From a virus, in the IMG/VR virus record IMGVR_UViG_3300017730_000102, positions 1-22,594 of that record: a stretch of 22,594 nucleotides of DNA; one strand, 5' to 3'. Below the pieces are notes generated by a model. That model searched no databases, was not told the DNA's origin, and saw only the letters and a program-made list of their open reading frames with translations. Positions within the stretch are counted from its first letter, which is position 1. Each line of letters opens with the position of its first letter. The position numbers and the translations under genes were made by a program. Shown here in pieces: positions 7,495-16,493 of the stretch.

Positions 7495-10103
7495 TAGAAT
7501 AATTGCCCTGTTGTTTTAAAATGATCTATTAGCTTACGTTTTTTTTCTATTATCATACCTGCACCAGACTCTATTTCATTATACTTATCTAGTGTTAAAG
7601 CAAGATTTTCAAAACTTACAGTTATAAATTGTGACATACCTGACGGAACTCCAGGCATTGTACCTGAGTCTTTTCTTTTTACCATGTTACCTAGTTGATC
7701 TACCATATATACACCAGTGCCATCTGTTGTTGTTCTCCATGTACCTCTTTGGGTAAGATCTGTATAATATTGTTCTCGCCATTTACTTTTTGCTGCGTCA
7801 TCTAATCCTAATGGTGCAGGTGGTGCTTCTATTGTTTGTTTTAAATAATCAACATTATAAACTATAGATGTTTGTAAAATATCACCAAGAGAGTTAGCAA
7901 CAGGTTCATATTCAATTCCAAATCTTACAGGCGTTTCATTGACCTGAACAAAGGTATTATGATTTCCAACAACTTCATTGTATGCCCTTTTAGCTGCTTC
8001 TGTAGGATCGGAAACCAAGCCTTCTCTCAAATAATAATTAGCTGTATTTATTGCTATGCTTCTTAAATTTTGAATATGGTTAGCTCTACCTTTTGTAAAA
8101 CCACCACTTAAAACATCATCAAATCCACCACCAACTATACTTATAGAATAATCACTAAACAAAGTAGACATTTCTGAACTTACAGTTTCTCTGTCAGTTT
8201 TAGGCACGCCAACAATAGAATCTTTGTTCAATTTAATATTTTCTGCTGTGTTAGCAGTTATTGCACCTTTAATCCTTACATCATTCGGATAAGCAAGCAA
8301 AAGATTATCTACAGTGGATATTTTTCCTGTATTTATTAAATGTCGTAAAACTTTGTTTTGATGTGCTCCAAAACTTTGTATAAAATCATTACCAATTTTT
8401 GCTTTTTGGTTATACGAAATACCTGTTTCATTAAACTCTGTTTCAAACGCATCTAACTGTGCATTAGATGTAACCCTTCTTTCCATTGCAGATATATCCA
8501 TTTCAGTTTGTATGCTTAACATTTTGCTTATAGTTATTTCTTCTGTAGGATTTTGTGATTTATAATAACCAATAAAATCATCTTTTATTAATTTATCTCT
8601 TACACTTACTTGTGCTTTAAAGGAATTATAAACTAATTTATCCTCTTTTTTTCCTGATTTATTCCAGTTAAGTTTTAATTCATTCAACTTATCTGCTGTC
8701 GCTTGTTTGCTGTTAAACTTAATTGATTGAAAAGCACTTGATGCTTTGATTTCAGCGTTTATTGTTTGTTTAAATTCATTAGCCAGTTTATATTCTTCTG
8801 CTAAATTTAAAGTGTTAAAAACCTGATCTACTTTCTGTTTGTTTTCGTCACTAATAACACCATCACCACGCAAATCAGATGTTATGTCACCAATAACTGT
8901 TACAGAATTAGCAACTTCCCTTTTTGCCTTTTCTTTAATTTCTGTATTAATAATTTGCCTTATAACTTCCCTTGAACCAGCGTTTTCTATTTCAGGAAAC
9001 AATCTATCATTCCCTTTGACATCAAGATTGTTAGACATATTTTTAAGCTCAGACAATGATTTACCTTGAATATTTACATTAAGATTATTTCTTATGTCAT
9101 TGATTTCTTTAGATAATAATTCGTTACGTCTTGTTTCTGCTTTTGCTTTTACGCTTTCTAATATTCTTATAGGTAACTTACTTGGATCTACTTTTATCTT
9201 TATTCCTTTTTTATTTGTAATTTCTATTAAACCACCAGACTTTAATTTTTGTAATTCTTTTTCAAATTCTTTGTCATCAGTGTATGCTTTGTCATTAGTT
9301 AAAAATATATTACTTGCTAATCCATCTGCGTATTCGTTTTCTATTCTTTTTTCTTCTGCGTCTAATAATGTGTTTAACTTTAAACTTGTATCAGGCATAA
9401 ATGTTTCGTTTTTTAAATTAGCTTTTAATTCAGTTACTTCTTCTAAGCTATTCGCATTTCCTGATAATAAAGTATAATCATTTATCTTTATGACATTAGA
9501 TGCTTCGTCATATGTTTTATAATCTAAGTTTGCAGTTTCACCATTTTCGGTAGCTATATTTATAGTCTCTCGAAGCTCTTGCTCCATAGCATTTCGTAAA
9601 GGATTACCTATAGGTAACTTACTTATTTCAACAATTAAAGCATTGCTACTATTTTTATGCAATGTAGAATTATAATCTCTACCTCTGTCAAAAGCTAAGT
9701 TTTTGCCAACTTGCATCTTTGATCCCTGATGCAGAATCATTTGTGTTTTTATCGACTTAATTTGATTAGGTGTCAATTTCAATTTAGAATAATTTTTTTC
9801 AAATTTTTTATTATAATCTTTCAATTCATCTTCAGCTTCTTGCGTACTTGTAGCCTTACTATTTCTTATCAAATCATTTACTTCATTATTATATTGTGTT
9901 TTTAATTCGGCAAATGCAGCTTTTGTATTTTCTTCTTTTTCTTTCATGCCAAACTGATAAGCTACATCACCAGCCTTTTTAAATAAATCAGCCGTAGCTA
10001 GTTGAGCACTAACAAATGCCTGTGGGTTTGCTCTAACATTAAATTGAGTTGCAGGAGCCTTTACTCTCTGTCCTAGTTGGTCGTATGTAGGTATCTTTGG
10101 CAT
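7494..10103 (-). CDS. gp15-like internal virion protein (869 aa)
   Basis: An 869-aa protein placed between gp14-like and gp16-like genes, as is T7 gp15 (747 aa). The N-terminus MPKIPTYDQLGQRV, followed by an FNVRANPQAF segment, is of a form I associate with podoviral internal proteins. Most of the chain is Lys/Glu/Asn-rich and predicted by eye to be long helices and coiled coils (for example residues 45-120, KEKEENTKAAFAELKTQYNN). The C-terminal 150 residues are less charged and contain a stretch resembling a folded domain (YYTDLTQRGTWRTTTDGTGV). No signal peptide or enzymatic motif is seen. The start at 10103 is preceded by GGGATAAGAT. The expected role is a component of the ejected trans-periplasmic channel, inferred from synteny. 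Confidence 0.7.
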   Translation of the reverse strand: MPKIPTYDQLGQRVKAPATQFNVRANPQAFVSAQLATADLFKKAGDVAYQFGMKEKEENTKAAFAELKTQYNNEVNDLIRNSKATSTQEAEDELKDYNKKFEKNYSKLKLTPNQIKSIKTQMILHQGSKMQVGKNLAFDRGRDYNSTLHKNSSNALIVEISKLPIGNPLRNAMEQELRETINIATENGETANLDYKTYDEASNVIKINDYTLLSGNANSLEEVTELKANLKNETFMPDTSLKLNTLLDAEEKRIENEYADGLASNIFLTNDKAYTDDKEFEKELQKLKSGGLIEITNKKGIKIKVDPSKLPIRILESVKAKAETRRNELLSKEINDIRNNLNVNIQGKSLSELKNMSNNLDVKGNDRLFPEIENAGSREVIRQIINTEIKEKAKREVANSVTVIGDITSDLRGDGVISDENKQKVDQVFNTLNLAEEYKLANEFKQTINAEIKASSAFQSIKFNSKQATADKLNELKLNWNKSGKKEDKLVYNSFKAQVSVRDKLIKDDFIGYYKSQNPTEEITISKMLSIQTEMDISAMERRVTSNAQLDAFETEFNETGISYNQKAKIGNDFIQSFGAHQNKVLRHLINTGKISTVDNLLLAYPNDVRIKGAITANTAENIKLNKDSIVGVPKTDRETVSSEMSTLFSDYSISIVGGGFDDVLSGGFTKGRANHIQNLRSIAINTANYYLREGLVSDPTEAAKRAYNEVVGNHNTFVQVNETPVRFGIEYEPVANSLGDILQTSIVYNVDYLKQTIEAPPAPLGLDDAAKSKWREQYYTDLTQRGTWRTTTDGTGVYMVDQLGNMVKRKDSGTMPGVPSGMSQFITVSFENLALTLDKYNEIESGAGMIIEKKRKLIDHFKTTGQLF

Positions 10104-10106
10104 ATC

Positions 10107-10559
10107 TTATCCCATCAAAGTTGCAGCTTTAGAGCCACTTTCTATTAAATTTGCATAGGCTTGTGTTTTAAGAGCAGAAGATCTTGACGCACCTTCTGCT
10201 CTTATCATAGCAGCTTGTGCTGTTTTTGCTTGTTCTTGTATACTGCTTGCATACCTAATTGCTATAGCATCTTCTTCTGTTTTCATAAATGTATCTCTTA
10301 ATGCAAGCAAATTACTACCAGTACCTACAACAACACCTGATTTTGCAGCAGATACTCTTTGTGCTGAAACAAGTTTATCCGAACCTTCTCTAAGTTTAGC
10401 TTGTTCATCTCTTGCAGAACGCTGTAATAAAACTTTTTCATTTTCAGCAATTTTAGCATTGTACTCAGCAGTCAACTTAGCGTTTTTAGCTGCTGCTTGA
10501 CTTGCTTTAAATCCCATAATAGCAGTTATGCCTGTTGCTGCTGCTGCTTGATTACTCAT
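10107..10559 (-). CDS. gp14-like internal virion protein (150 aa)
   Basis: A 150-aa Ala-rich, helical protein (T7 gp14 has 196 aa). It opens with a short hydrophobic helix (AAAATGITAIMGFKASQAAA) and continues as a long amphipathic helix containing NAKLTAEYNAKIAENE and LQRSARDEQAKLREG. The segment KSGVVVGTGSNLLALRD is a hallmark of podoviral gp14-type proteins, with G-S-N-L followed by a helix. The C-terminus holds RSSALKTQAYANLI. The ATG shares a base with the stop of the gp13-like gene (TAATG). In T7, gp14 is the outermost ejected protein and sits in the outer membrane. Assignment rests on motif character and exact gene order. Confidence 0.8.
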   Translation of the reverse strand: MSNQAAAATGITAIMGFKASQAAAKNAKLTAEYNAKIAENEKVLLQRSARDEQAKLREGSDKLVSAQRVSAAKSGVVVGTGSNLLALRDTFMKTEEDAIAIRYASSIQEQAKTAQAAMIRAEGASRSSALKTQAYANLIESGSKAATLMG

Positions 10560-10981
10560 TACGCCACCCTCGCAAAACGATAATAGTCTGAACCATCAGG
10601 ACCATACTTTTTCATTAAACCTTCATTTTCAAAACCTAACCACTCTACATATCTAACAGCTTGCTTATCATTTGTATGCACGCTTGCCTGAATACGTTTT
10701 AACTTAGCGTTATCTTGCACATGATCTAACAATAAACTAGAATATTTTGCAGCAGCAAATGGCTTTTTGTAAGCCATGCTTGACATAATAAACCATGCTT
10801 CACCTACGTTTTCCCACAATCCATATACACCACCAATCATAAAAACCTTGCTTTCCTGCAATGCTGTGTATGCACTAATACAACTTTCTTTCATCATAGC
10901 TGCTTTTGAGCTTTCTGGAAAATGAAAATTAGTTTCTATCATTTCTAAATCTTTTTTTTCAAAATTTTTAATTTTAAGCAT
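10559..10981 (-). CDS. gp13-like GNAT-fold protein (140 aa)
   Basis: I choose the ATG at 10981 (overlapping the nozzle stop by 8 bases) over a TTG one codon upstream. The product (140 aa; T7 gp13 has 138) resembles the GNAT acetyltransferase fold: strands VFMIGGVYGLW and GEAWFIMSS, a helix, then ASVHTNDKQAVRYVEWLGFE, the typical C-terminal GNAT pattern N-x3-A-x3-Y-x2-LGF, and a final YYRFARV strand. The acetyl-CoA pyrophosphate loop (Q/R-x-x-G-x-G/A), expected near KKPFAAAKYSSLLL, lacks its glycines, so catalysis is doubtful. T7 gp13 is needed for morphogenesis of the internal virion proteins. The fold and position are convincing; an enzymatic role is not. Confidence 0.8.
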   Translation of the reverse strand: MLKIKNFEKKDLEMIETNFHFPESSKAAMMKESCISAYTALQESKVFMIGGVYGLWENVGEAWFIMSSMAYKKPFAAAKYSSLLLDHVQDNAKLKRIQASVHTNDKQAVRYVEWLGFENEGLMKKYGPDGSDYYRFARVA

Positions 10982-13382
10982 CAAATGTATTAGACCTTCT
11001 CATAATAGCTAATATTGTCATAGGCAATGGCTGTGTCTGCCTTATAACAATCTTTGCATCATTATCATACCCTGATGGAAAAGATATTTCTTTATCACCA
11101 GTAAACAATGGTACAGCTTCATCCATATTCATACTGCTATCTCTAAATGGCAATCTGTCAAGGTTACTTGTATCAGGACCTAACTCTGCACCAACTGTTT
11201 GAAAGAATCTAGCCGTAACACCATGTATTCTTTTTATTTTACCTTGTGCAATACCATCTTCTGCACCTGCTTCCATACGCAATGTTTCTAATGATGATGT
11301 ATAACCATAACCAATATGAACTTTAGATGAGCTTCTATCTAATGTAATTGCACCACCACTAACTGTTTTATCAGCGTGTGCAGACCCATCAGCTAAAATG
11401 GTTACTGTTACACCTTCAAGATGATTTAAGCCTGTAATAGACGTTGTAGCACTACCACTGTATGTTAACCCACTATCTACAAAAAAAGCATCTGCCACAG
11501 CATCATTAAAATATAATGACTTGAGAAAAACTATATGTCTTACAGTCGCACTGTTAATAGTTCTCTTTACACTTAGATAAACCTGATCTTCTGCACCACT
11601 GGGTATAGCTGTAATACTTTCTACCACACCACTACCACCTAAACTGTGCTCATGCCAACCCACTGTAGCATTAGCTCTGTCATAAGTTAACCCAATAAGT
11701 CTGCCATCACTATGAACAAACCACAATAATAACTCAGGCTCCTGTTGCCAAACCATGTCAGTTAAGCCACCTCTAGCCAAATGATCTGCTAATACAGTTA
11801 AATCAACACCCAACAATCCATCTGTATCTAAATCAAAGGTAATCTCTTTTACTTTTTCTGCACCTTTTTGTATTAATATTGTACTGTTACCTGCTCTCAA
11901 TGGCTTTACATTACCTGTACCAAACGTAGTTTCTCTAAGGACATTTACATTTGTAGGTGTGACTGGCTCTGAACCTGCACCACCTGATAACGTAAACTCA
12001 GCACTTGTAGTTAATAACTGTAAGAATCTAGCTGGTAATAAATGCTTTATCACGTTTACTTGGTCTGAAGCTATCGTTACATTTATAGCTGCATCATCTG
12101 TGGTTCCTGGTGTATGGTTTTCAAAATCAGCAGAAACACTACCAAATATAGTCTGTGGTTGATCTGTGGTTGCTGCAAAATACAAGCGTTCCTCATAAAA
12201 TCCGATAGCTCTTGGAAACCCTGTAGTTGCACTAAAACTACCTAATGACCACTTTGTTGTCGCATTGCTTGATCCAACAACCTGTGCTGGTAGAACAGCT
12301 ATGCCACCATCATCTGTTTGAACTGAAGCTGTAACAGTTGTTGCGTTTGTATACCCTGTAATCTTTACATAGCCAGTATCATCATGCCTATATTCCCAAT
12401 TTAAACTGCCATATGTTTCTGTGCCTGATGTGTGTACTGGTGGCGTGTTACCTGATGTCTGCGTAGATCCAGTCGTATGTTTATAAACATGACCATTATA
12501 TCTCACAAAAACATTGTTTGCATAGCTTGTGCTTGCTGCCCATTCATCATAAGTTATTTCTAATACCTCACGAAACCTAATTAATCTACCAACATCTGTG
12601 CTTGCAAATAAATCAGCACTTGCTGTTATTGTTACAGAACCATTATCTGCTGAAGCGTACAAAGTAGTTGTCGTTATGTTTTCATCAAGATAAGGACCAT
12701 CAGTAAAATCAATGTCTGTTAATGTCCATGATGTATGACTTGTTCTTGTTAACTTTGCAGGTTCATGACTGTTATGTGCAAGAAACAAAACATCTGCTGA
12801 CTGTGCAAAGTTAATGCTGGATAACTGACTTGTCGTGTAAGTTGTTGTTATCTCTACTATTTTTCCAACTGTTCCTGCACTTCCATAAGTTGTAAAAGAT
12901 GAACTGTTTACACCACTTAACTGGAATGTATTTGTTGTCTTTCCTGCAACTGTAAACTCTTTGTTGTTTACCTCTGTCATACCAACAACACCAGTAATAA
13001 ACACTCTGTCACCATTATTCAAACCATGTGAATTAGATGTCACCACTGCTGGGTTTGCTTTTGTTATTGCAGATATTGTTGTTGTAGCTTCTGTCACTAA
13101 GCCACCATCTTTAAATACTCTTATGTAATTATTACCAAATTCTAATACATAGGCTTGTGTATCACTAAACTCAAAGTTAATTAATCTTACCTGACCACCA
13201 TCTTTTGTGGTTCCTGCGTAATATGTTCCAGGTCTACGAGTAACACCACCTTGAGGAAACACAATCATGTTCTCTAATTCTTTTACAGCTTCATTATATT
13301 TCTGTAAATCAATTCTACCCTCTAGGCGTGGAGATATTTCACCTGCCCTAAAGTTAGTGATAATAGACGATACTCTAGCCAT
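10974..13382 (-). CDS. Tail nozzle protein (T7 gp12, tail tubular protein B-like; 802 aa)
   Basis: 802 aa against 794 for T7 gp12. The N-terminus is diagnostic: MARVSSIITNFRAGEISPRL, then GRIDLQKY, ELENMIVFPQGGVTRRPGTYY and VLEFGNNYIRVFKDG, the classic F-x2-GEISP-x-L-x-GR-x-D-x2-Y and GG-x3-RPGT pattern of podoviral tail tube B or nozzle proteins. The body is Thr/Ser/Val-rich and beta-structured. It follows the adaptor gene directly (the ATG lies just after the TAA) with AAGG as ribosome binding site. The protein forms the hollow end of the short tail, attaches below the adaptor ring and carries the fibres. Confidence is high. Confidence 0.92.
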   Translation of the reverse strand: MARVSSIITNFRAGEISPRLEGRIDLQKYNEAVKELENMIVFPQGGVTRRPGTYYAGTTKDGGQVRLINFEFSDTQAYVLEFGNNYIRVFKDGGLVTEATTTISAITKANPAVVTSNSHGLNNGDRVFITGVVGMTEVNNKEFTVAGKTTNTFQLSGVNSSSFTTYGSAGTVGKIVEITTTYTTSQLSSINFAQSADVLFLAHNSHEPAKLTRTSHTSWTLTDIDFTDGPYLDENITTTTLYASADNGSVTITASADLFASTDVGRLIRFREVLEITYDEWAASTSYANNVFVRYNGHVYKHTTGSTQTSGNTPPVHTSGTETYGSLNWEYRHDDTGYVKITGYTNATTVTASVQTDDGGIAVLPAQVVGSSNATTKWSLGSFSATTGFPRAIGFYEERLYFAATTDQPQTIFGSVSADFENHTPGTTDDAAINVTIASDQVNVIKHLLPARFLQLLTTSAEFTLSGGAGSEPVTPTNVNVLRETTFGTGNVKPLRAGNSTILIQKGAEKVKEITFDLDTDGLLGVDLTVLADHLARGGLTDMVWQQEPELLLWFVHSDGRLIGLTYDRANATVGWHEHSLGGSGVVESITAIPSGAEDQVYLSVKRTINSATVRHIVFLKSLYFNDAVADAFFVDSGLTYSGSATTSITGLNHLEGVTVTILADGSAHADKTVSGGAITLDRSSSKVHIGYGYTSSLETLRMEAGAEDGIAQGKIKRIHGVTARFFQTVGAELGPDTSNLDRLPFRDSSMNMDEAVPLFTGDKEISFPSGYDNDAKIVIRQTQPLPMTILAIMRRSNTFDA

Positions 13383-13383
13383 A

Positions 13384-13980
13384 TTAGAACCTTGCGTTAG
13401 TGTAAGTATCTGCCTGTAATTGTTCTGGATAACCCTCTAGTGCATCCATGCTCCTAGCTTCACTAAGCCTTGCCTGATATAAAGAATACATAGATTGAGC
13501 CAAAGCATTACTACCAGTTATAGCATAAGCTGTTTCAGACGCTAACCTGTGTGCAATAGTGCTACTAAGCAAAGAATCAAATTGTTCTGTATCTGTAACC
13601 CTACCTATATAAATAATAGAACAAGTACCCTCATTAGAAAGTATTTTCCTGCCTTCTATTTTATACATAACATTACTGTCATACGCAGCAATTTCATTGT
13701 TAACGTTAGAGTTCCAAAAAGAAATAACTCTTAAACAATAAGGATCTGTAGGTAATGTAAATTGATAAGTAAATCCAAACGAAGGTGCAGTGCTATCTTG
13801 TGCTAAAGATGTCCTTGATATAGCTACATTCCAAGTGTGTGCTCTTAAAACAGCATCTCTTACTGTTTCAAATCTTCTATTACAAAGTCGTGCTTCTTTA
13901 GAGTTTTCTGTCAATGCAGTAATGGTCGCTGCACCAAGTAAATCCATAGCTTCATTACAAATGTCTACTACTGACGGCAT
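13384..13980 (-). CDS. Tail adaptor protein (T7 gp11, tail tubular protein A-like; 198 aa)
   Basis: 198 aa against 196 for T7 gp11. It begins MPSVVDICNEAMDLLGAATI, then LTENSKEARLCNRRFETVRDAVLRAHTWNVA split by short linkers. The N-A/E-A-L-x-x-LG-x2-I followed by E-x4-C-x3-Y/F-x3-R-x4-HPW/HTW pattern is typical of podoviral adaptor proteins that bind under the portal. The C-terminal part is helical (LASETAYAITGSNALAQSMY). AGGAG lies 7 bases upstream of the ATG, right after the hairpin at 13997-14021. It sits between the capsid module and the nozzle gene, the T7 order. Confidence 0.88.
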   Translation of the reverse strand: MPSVVDICNEAMDLLGAATITALTENSKEARLCNRRFETVRDAVLRAHTWNVAISRTSLAQDSTAPSFGFTYQFTLPTDPYCLRVISFWNSNVNNEIAAYDSNVMYKIEGRKILSNEGTCSIIYIGRVTDTEQFDSLLSSTIAHRLASETAYAITGSNALAQSMYSLYQARLSEARSMDALEGYPEQLQADTYTNARF

Positions 13981-13996
13981 ATCAAACTCCTAAAGG

Positions 13997-14031
13997 TAAG
14001 GAGCAGATTAACTGCTCCCTACATTTTTTTT
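13997..14031. terminator. Hairpin with T tract downstream of capsid and decoration genes
   Basis: Arms TAAGGAGCAG (13997-14006) and CTGCTCCCTA (14012-14021) enclose a 5-base loop; seven pairs next to the loop are perfect and three more form when one wobble is allowed on the minus strand. On the plus strand the stem is followed two bases later by eight T, the form of an intrinsic terminator facing antisense transcription. On the minus strand, the sense direction, the eight A precede the stem and no U tract follows, so sense termination would be weak. It may instead protect or process the upstream capsid mRNA. Confidence 0.6.
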
Positions 14032-14512
14032 AGTTAACAACATAGTGTATGATAAATGACATATCACCTGCTGTTCCACCTGTTGCATTAAAAGTCGCTG
14101 CAACGTAGTAGTAACCACCTGGATCAACTGAAGCACCAGCATTTTCCCATAACTGAGTACCAATAGTATTTATATCGGCTGCTTCTGTTCTGAGATCTGC
14201 CACTGCTGTAGTTCCATCAGCAACAGAAGTTGCATATAGATCTTCGTCTACAACTGTTCCATTTGTCTGATATAACCCTACGTTAAATGTGCATGATCCA
14301 CCGAGTGCATCTGCTGCAACACTTAAAGCTGTGATTGATGCGTTACTAGGAATTGGTGCAAGCATAACAATATCATTGTCTGTGCTATCACCAGCAGCTA
14401 GTGCGACTGTGCCTTGAGCAACACGCAAAACGCCATGTAACTCGTGAGCATTACTTGCAACTTGAGGAGTAGCTTCAAAATTTGCTACAAGAGTTGTGTT
14501 TTTAGTAGTCAT
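14030..14512 (-). CDS. Probable capsid decoration or head-associated protein (160 aa)
   Basis: A 160-aa Ala/Thr/Gly-rich protein encoded directly downstream of the major capsid gene, with GGGAG 8 bases before the ATG. Residues 25-75 show LRVAQGTVALAAGDSTDNDI and MLAPIPSNASITALSV, then a FNVGLYQTNG strand and a C-terminal PGGYYYVAATFNATGG, all consistent with a beta-sandwich. There is no membrane helix. Proteins of this size, composition and place commonly decorate the capsid or form head fibres. I do not recognise a named family, so the role is inferred from position and fold character. A strong hairpin begins immediately after its stop. Confidence 0.65.
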   Translation of the reverse strand: MTTKNTTLVANFEATPQVASNAHELHGVLRVAQGTVALAAGDSTDNDIVMLAPIPSNASITALSVAADALGGSCTFNVGLYQTNGTVVDEDLYATSVADGTTAVADLRTEAADINTIGTQLWENAGASVDPGGYYYVAATFNATGGTAGDMSFIIHYVVN

Positions 14513-14525
14513 TGTTCACTCTCCC

Positions 14526-15389
14526 TTAAGCTGATTCATCACAATCGATTTGCACAATCTTAGATTCTTCCATGCGTGTGGCTCCAACACTCATGCAATA
14601 ATAAACCTGAGTAGCATAACCTTTGTCTGCTCTCTCGTCTATTCTTGCTGCTACGTCTTTACCTATGCCTAGAGCAATCCCATCCTCTGCCCATGCAAAG
14701 CATGATCGGATGTTTGATGCAAGCGATAGTCTGTTTGTTACAATAAACTTGAAACCCATAAAAGTATCAACTTCACCCTGAACAAGAGCCTTAACTGTAT
14801 TAAAGTCAGAACTTGTTACTGATGTAGTATTTAACAGAGCTTCAATCTGATTAGGACCAACTGCAATATATCTTGGTATTGATGGGTCAACGTCAGCTAA
14901 ATCTAATATTTTTTTAGCTTGAATTAACTTAGCAACAGACATATCTGCACTACCATTTGCAATCTGATTATCAGATGAAAAAGCAGTAGTAGTTGAACCT
15001 GTTTCGCCTGTAAAAGCATTTCCAAGTGCAGCAGTAATGATAACGTCATCCATTGCTCTACCCATTGCAGCAGCAGCAGCCATTGCATAAGAAGATGTTG
15101 GATCGATTAACATTCTGACTTTATCTTGGTCATCAATTAAATCGGCATACTCGTAATCAGCTAAACTCACTCTACGCCTTGCGTGAGGTGTGTCTATCTG
15201 TGGAGTGTCGGCATGACGGCTGGTACGCAACTGAGCAGTAGCAACGCCTACCTGATCGAAAAAAGCATTTTTCCCTGTAATATTCTCTACACGAACTGCA
15301 TCTCTAAGACGGCTTCCCATCTGTTGAGACAGCATCTGTACGTTAGCAGAATACTGTTGGACAAATGCTGTAGTTACTGTGGCTGACAT
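14526..15389 (-). CDS. Major capsid protein (287 aa)
   Basis: A 287-aa protein with the strongest ribosome binding site of the operon (AAAGGAG, 8 bases before the ATG), as expected for the most abundant product. It begins MSATVTTAFVQQYSANVQML. It contains HADTPQIDTPHARRRVSLAD followed by YEYADLIDDQDKVRMLIDP, a pattern typical of the small podoviral capsid family (I recall a Phage capsid Pfam family of this type), then a helical spine (AMAAAAAMGRAMDDVIITAA), an A-domain-like IPRYIAVGPNQIEALL and C-terminal VYYCMSVGATRMEESKIVQI. It lies after the scaffold gene. An HK97-type fold is presumed from the class and not visible directly. No separate prohead protease is seen nearby. Confidence 0.9.
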   Translation of the reverse strand: MSATVTTAFVQQYSANVQMLSQQMGSRLRDAVRVENITGKNAFFDQVGVATAQLRTSRHADTPQIDTPHARRRVSLADYEYADLIDDQDKVRMLIDPTSSYAMAAAAAMGRAMDDVIITAALGNAFTGETGSTTTAFSSDNQIANGSADMSVAKLIQAKKILDLADVDPSIPRYIAVGPNQIEALLNTTSVTSSDFNTVKALVQGEVDTFMGFKFIVTNRLSLASNIRSCFAWAEDGIALGIGKDVAARIDERADKGYATQVYYCMSVGATRMEESKIVQIDCDESA

Positions 15390-15434
15390 TTAAGTCTCCT
15401 TTGTAAAAGTTACATTTGATTTATTTGCAGTGTG

Positions 15435-15653
15435 CTACCCTTTACGGACACTCCTAGTTTTTAAAGCCGACTTTAGGCTATCGTCTATCCGATTGTCTTG
15501 AGGACTCGTTGCCAAGCTACCCTGCATAACCCATTTGTAATATATATCAGCTTGTTTCTCTGGATGCAACAAATCTCTTTGCGTTCCAAATTCTACAGCA
15601 AATCTTAAACATTCCAAACGAATATGTTGAATTGGGGTTAACTCATTATCCAT
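15435..15653 (-). CDS. Small protein between scaffold and capsid genes, unknown (72 aa)
   Basis: 72 aa, start ATG at 15653 overlapping the scaffold stop by 8 bases, with GGGG about 8 bases upstream. The sequence is helical and charged: LTPIQHIRLECLRFAVEFGT, then HPEKQADIYYKWVMQG and a basic tail ending in TRSVRKG. There is no membrane segment. The IRLECLR..A pattern near the N-terminus recalls small podoviral proteins found beside the capsid gene, but I cannot name a family. Gene position suggests a role in head assembly. The 45 bases between its stop and the capsid ATG hold little besides the capsid ribosome binding site. Confidence 0.65.
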   Translation of the reverse strand: MDNELTPIQHIRLECLRFAVEFGTQRDLLHPEKQADIYYKWVMQGSLATSPQDNRIDDSLKSALKTRSVRKG

Positions 15654-16491
15654 GAATGTACCCCATTAATTCTTGCATACGTTCTATAGCACGTTGCCTT
15701 CCTATAGGATCTTTCTTATTCCAATAGGCGTGTGTTTTATCGTTCATTATAGTATCAACTTCTTGTTGTGCCATCTGTGGTGTGTAAGCTCTATTAGTTG
15801 CATTGTCACTAACAGTATCTTCACTTGTTACAGTAGATTTAAAATCTCCCATAGCAGCAAAAGCCTTTATAAAAGCTGGGTGATTGCCAATTAATGTTCC
15901 ATCTTCTAGTTTCATTTTCAACAAATCACTACCACCAAACTGCTCAACAATATCTTTTGCAGCCGTTACTTTTTGCTCAAAAGCCTGACCCCATTCTTTC
16001 TGAAGTTCTGCTGCTGTCTGCTCTGCTTGTTCTTCTGCTTGCTGTGCTAGACCTTCGCTTGTTTGTTGAACTGTACTTTTATAATAATCCAACACACCTT
16101 GTGCTTGTTGTGGTGTAAGTCTTAGATTATGTGCAATGTCTGCATATTGTGTAGCTATTTCTTCAGTTATAACATTACCATCAACAGGCAACTCATATCC
16201 CTGTGGTGTTTCTGGTCTGCCTAACTTACTATAAATATTATCTAAATCTTCGTCTGTAGGATTTTTTGGTAACGGAACCTTGTCGCTACCTATCAATCTC
16301 TGTGCATTTACATAACTCCTAGCTAAATTACCAACATCTTTTATTGGTGATAGACTAGGATGTTCTCTTAATTCTTCTGGTATCATTTCCATGAAACTGT
16401 TACCAGACCCACCTTGTGCAACCTCTGATGGTGTTTCCATCACTGTAGGCTGTACTGGTTCGGCTACCTGTTCAGCAACTTGTTCAGACAT
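15646..16491 (-). CDS. Scaffolding protein (281 aa; T7 gp9-like position)
   Basis: 281 aa (T7 gp9 has 307), acidic and Gln/Glu-rich. The N-terminus repeats EQVAE. Residues 35-60 hold EMIPEELREHPSL and DVGNLARSYVNAQRLIG, then LGRPETPQGYELP near residue 92, a motif I associate with podoviral scaffolds. Residues about 125-175 form a helical coiled-coil region (AQQAEEQAEQTAAELQKEWG). The C-terminus (YWNKKDPIGRQRAIERM) is the conserved short helix segment that in such scaffolds contacts the capsid protein. AGGAG precedes the ATG by 6 bases. It lies between the portal and capsid genes, the usual order. Confidence 0.88.
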   Translation of the reverse strand: MSEQVAEQVAEPVQPTVMETPSEVAQGGSGNSFMEMIPEELREHPSLSPIKDVGNLARSYVNAQRLIGSDKVPLPKNPTDEDLDNIYSKLGRPETPQGYELPVDGNVITEEIATQYADIAHNLRLTPQQAQGVLDYYKSTVQQTSEGLAQQAEEQAEQTAAELQKEWGQAFEQKVTAAKDIVEQFGGSDLLKMKLEDGTLIGNHPAFIKAFAAMGDFKSTVTSEDTVSDNATNRAYTPQMAQQEVDTIMNDKTHAYWNKKDPIGRQRAIERMQELMGYIHG

Positions 16492-16493
16492 AT

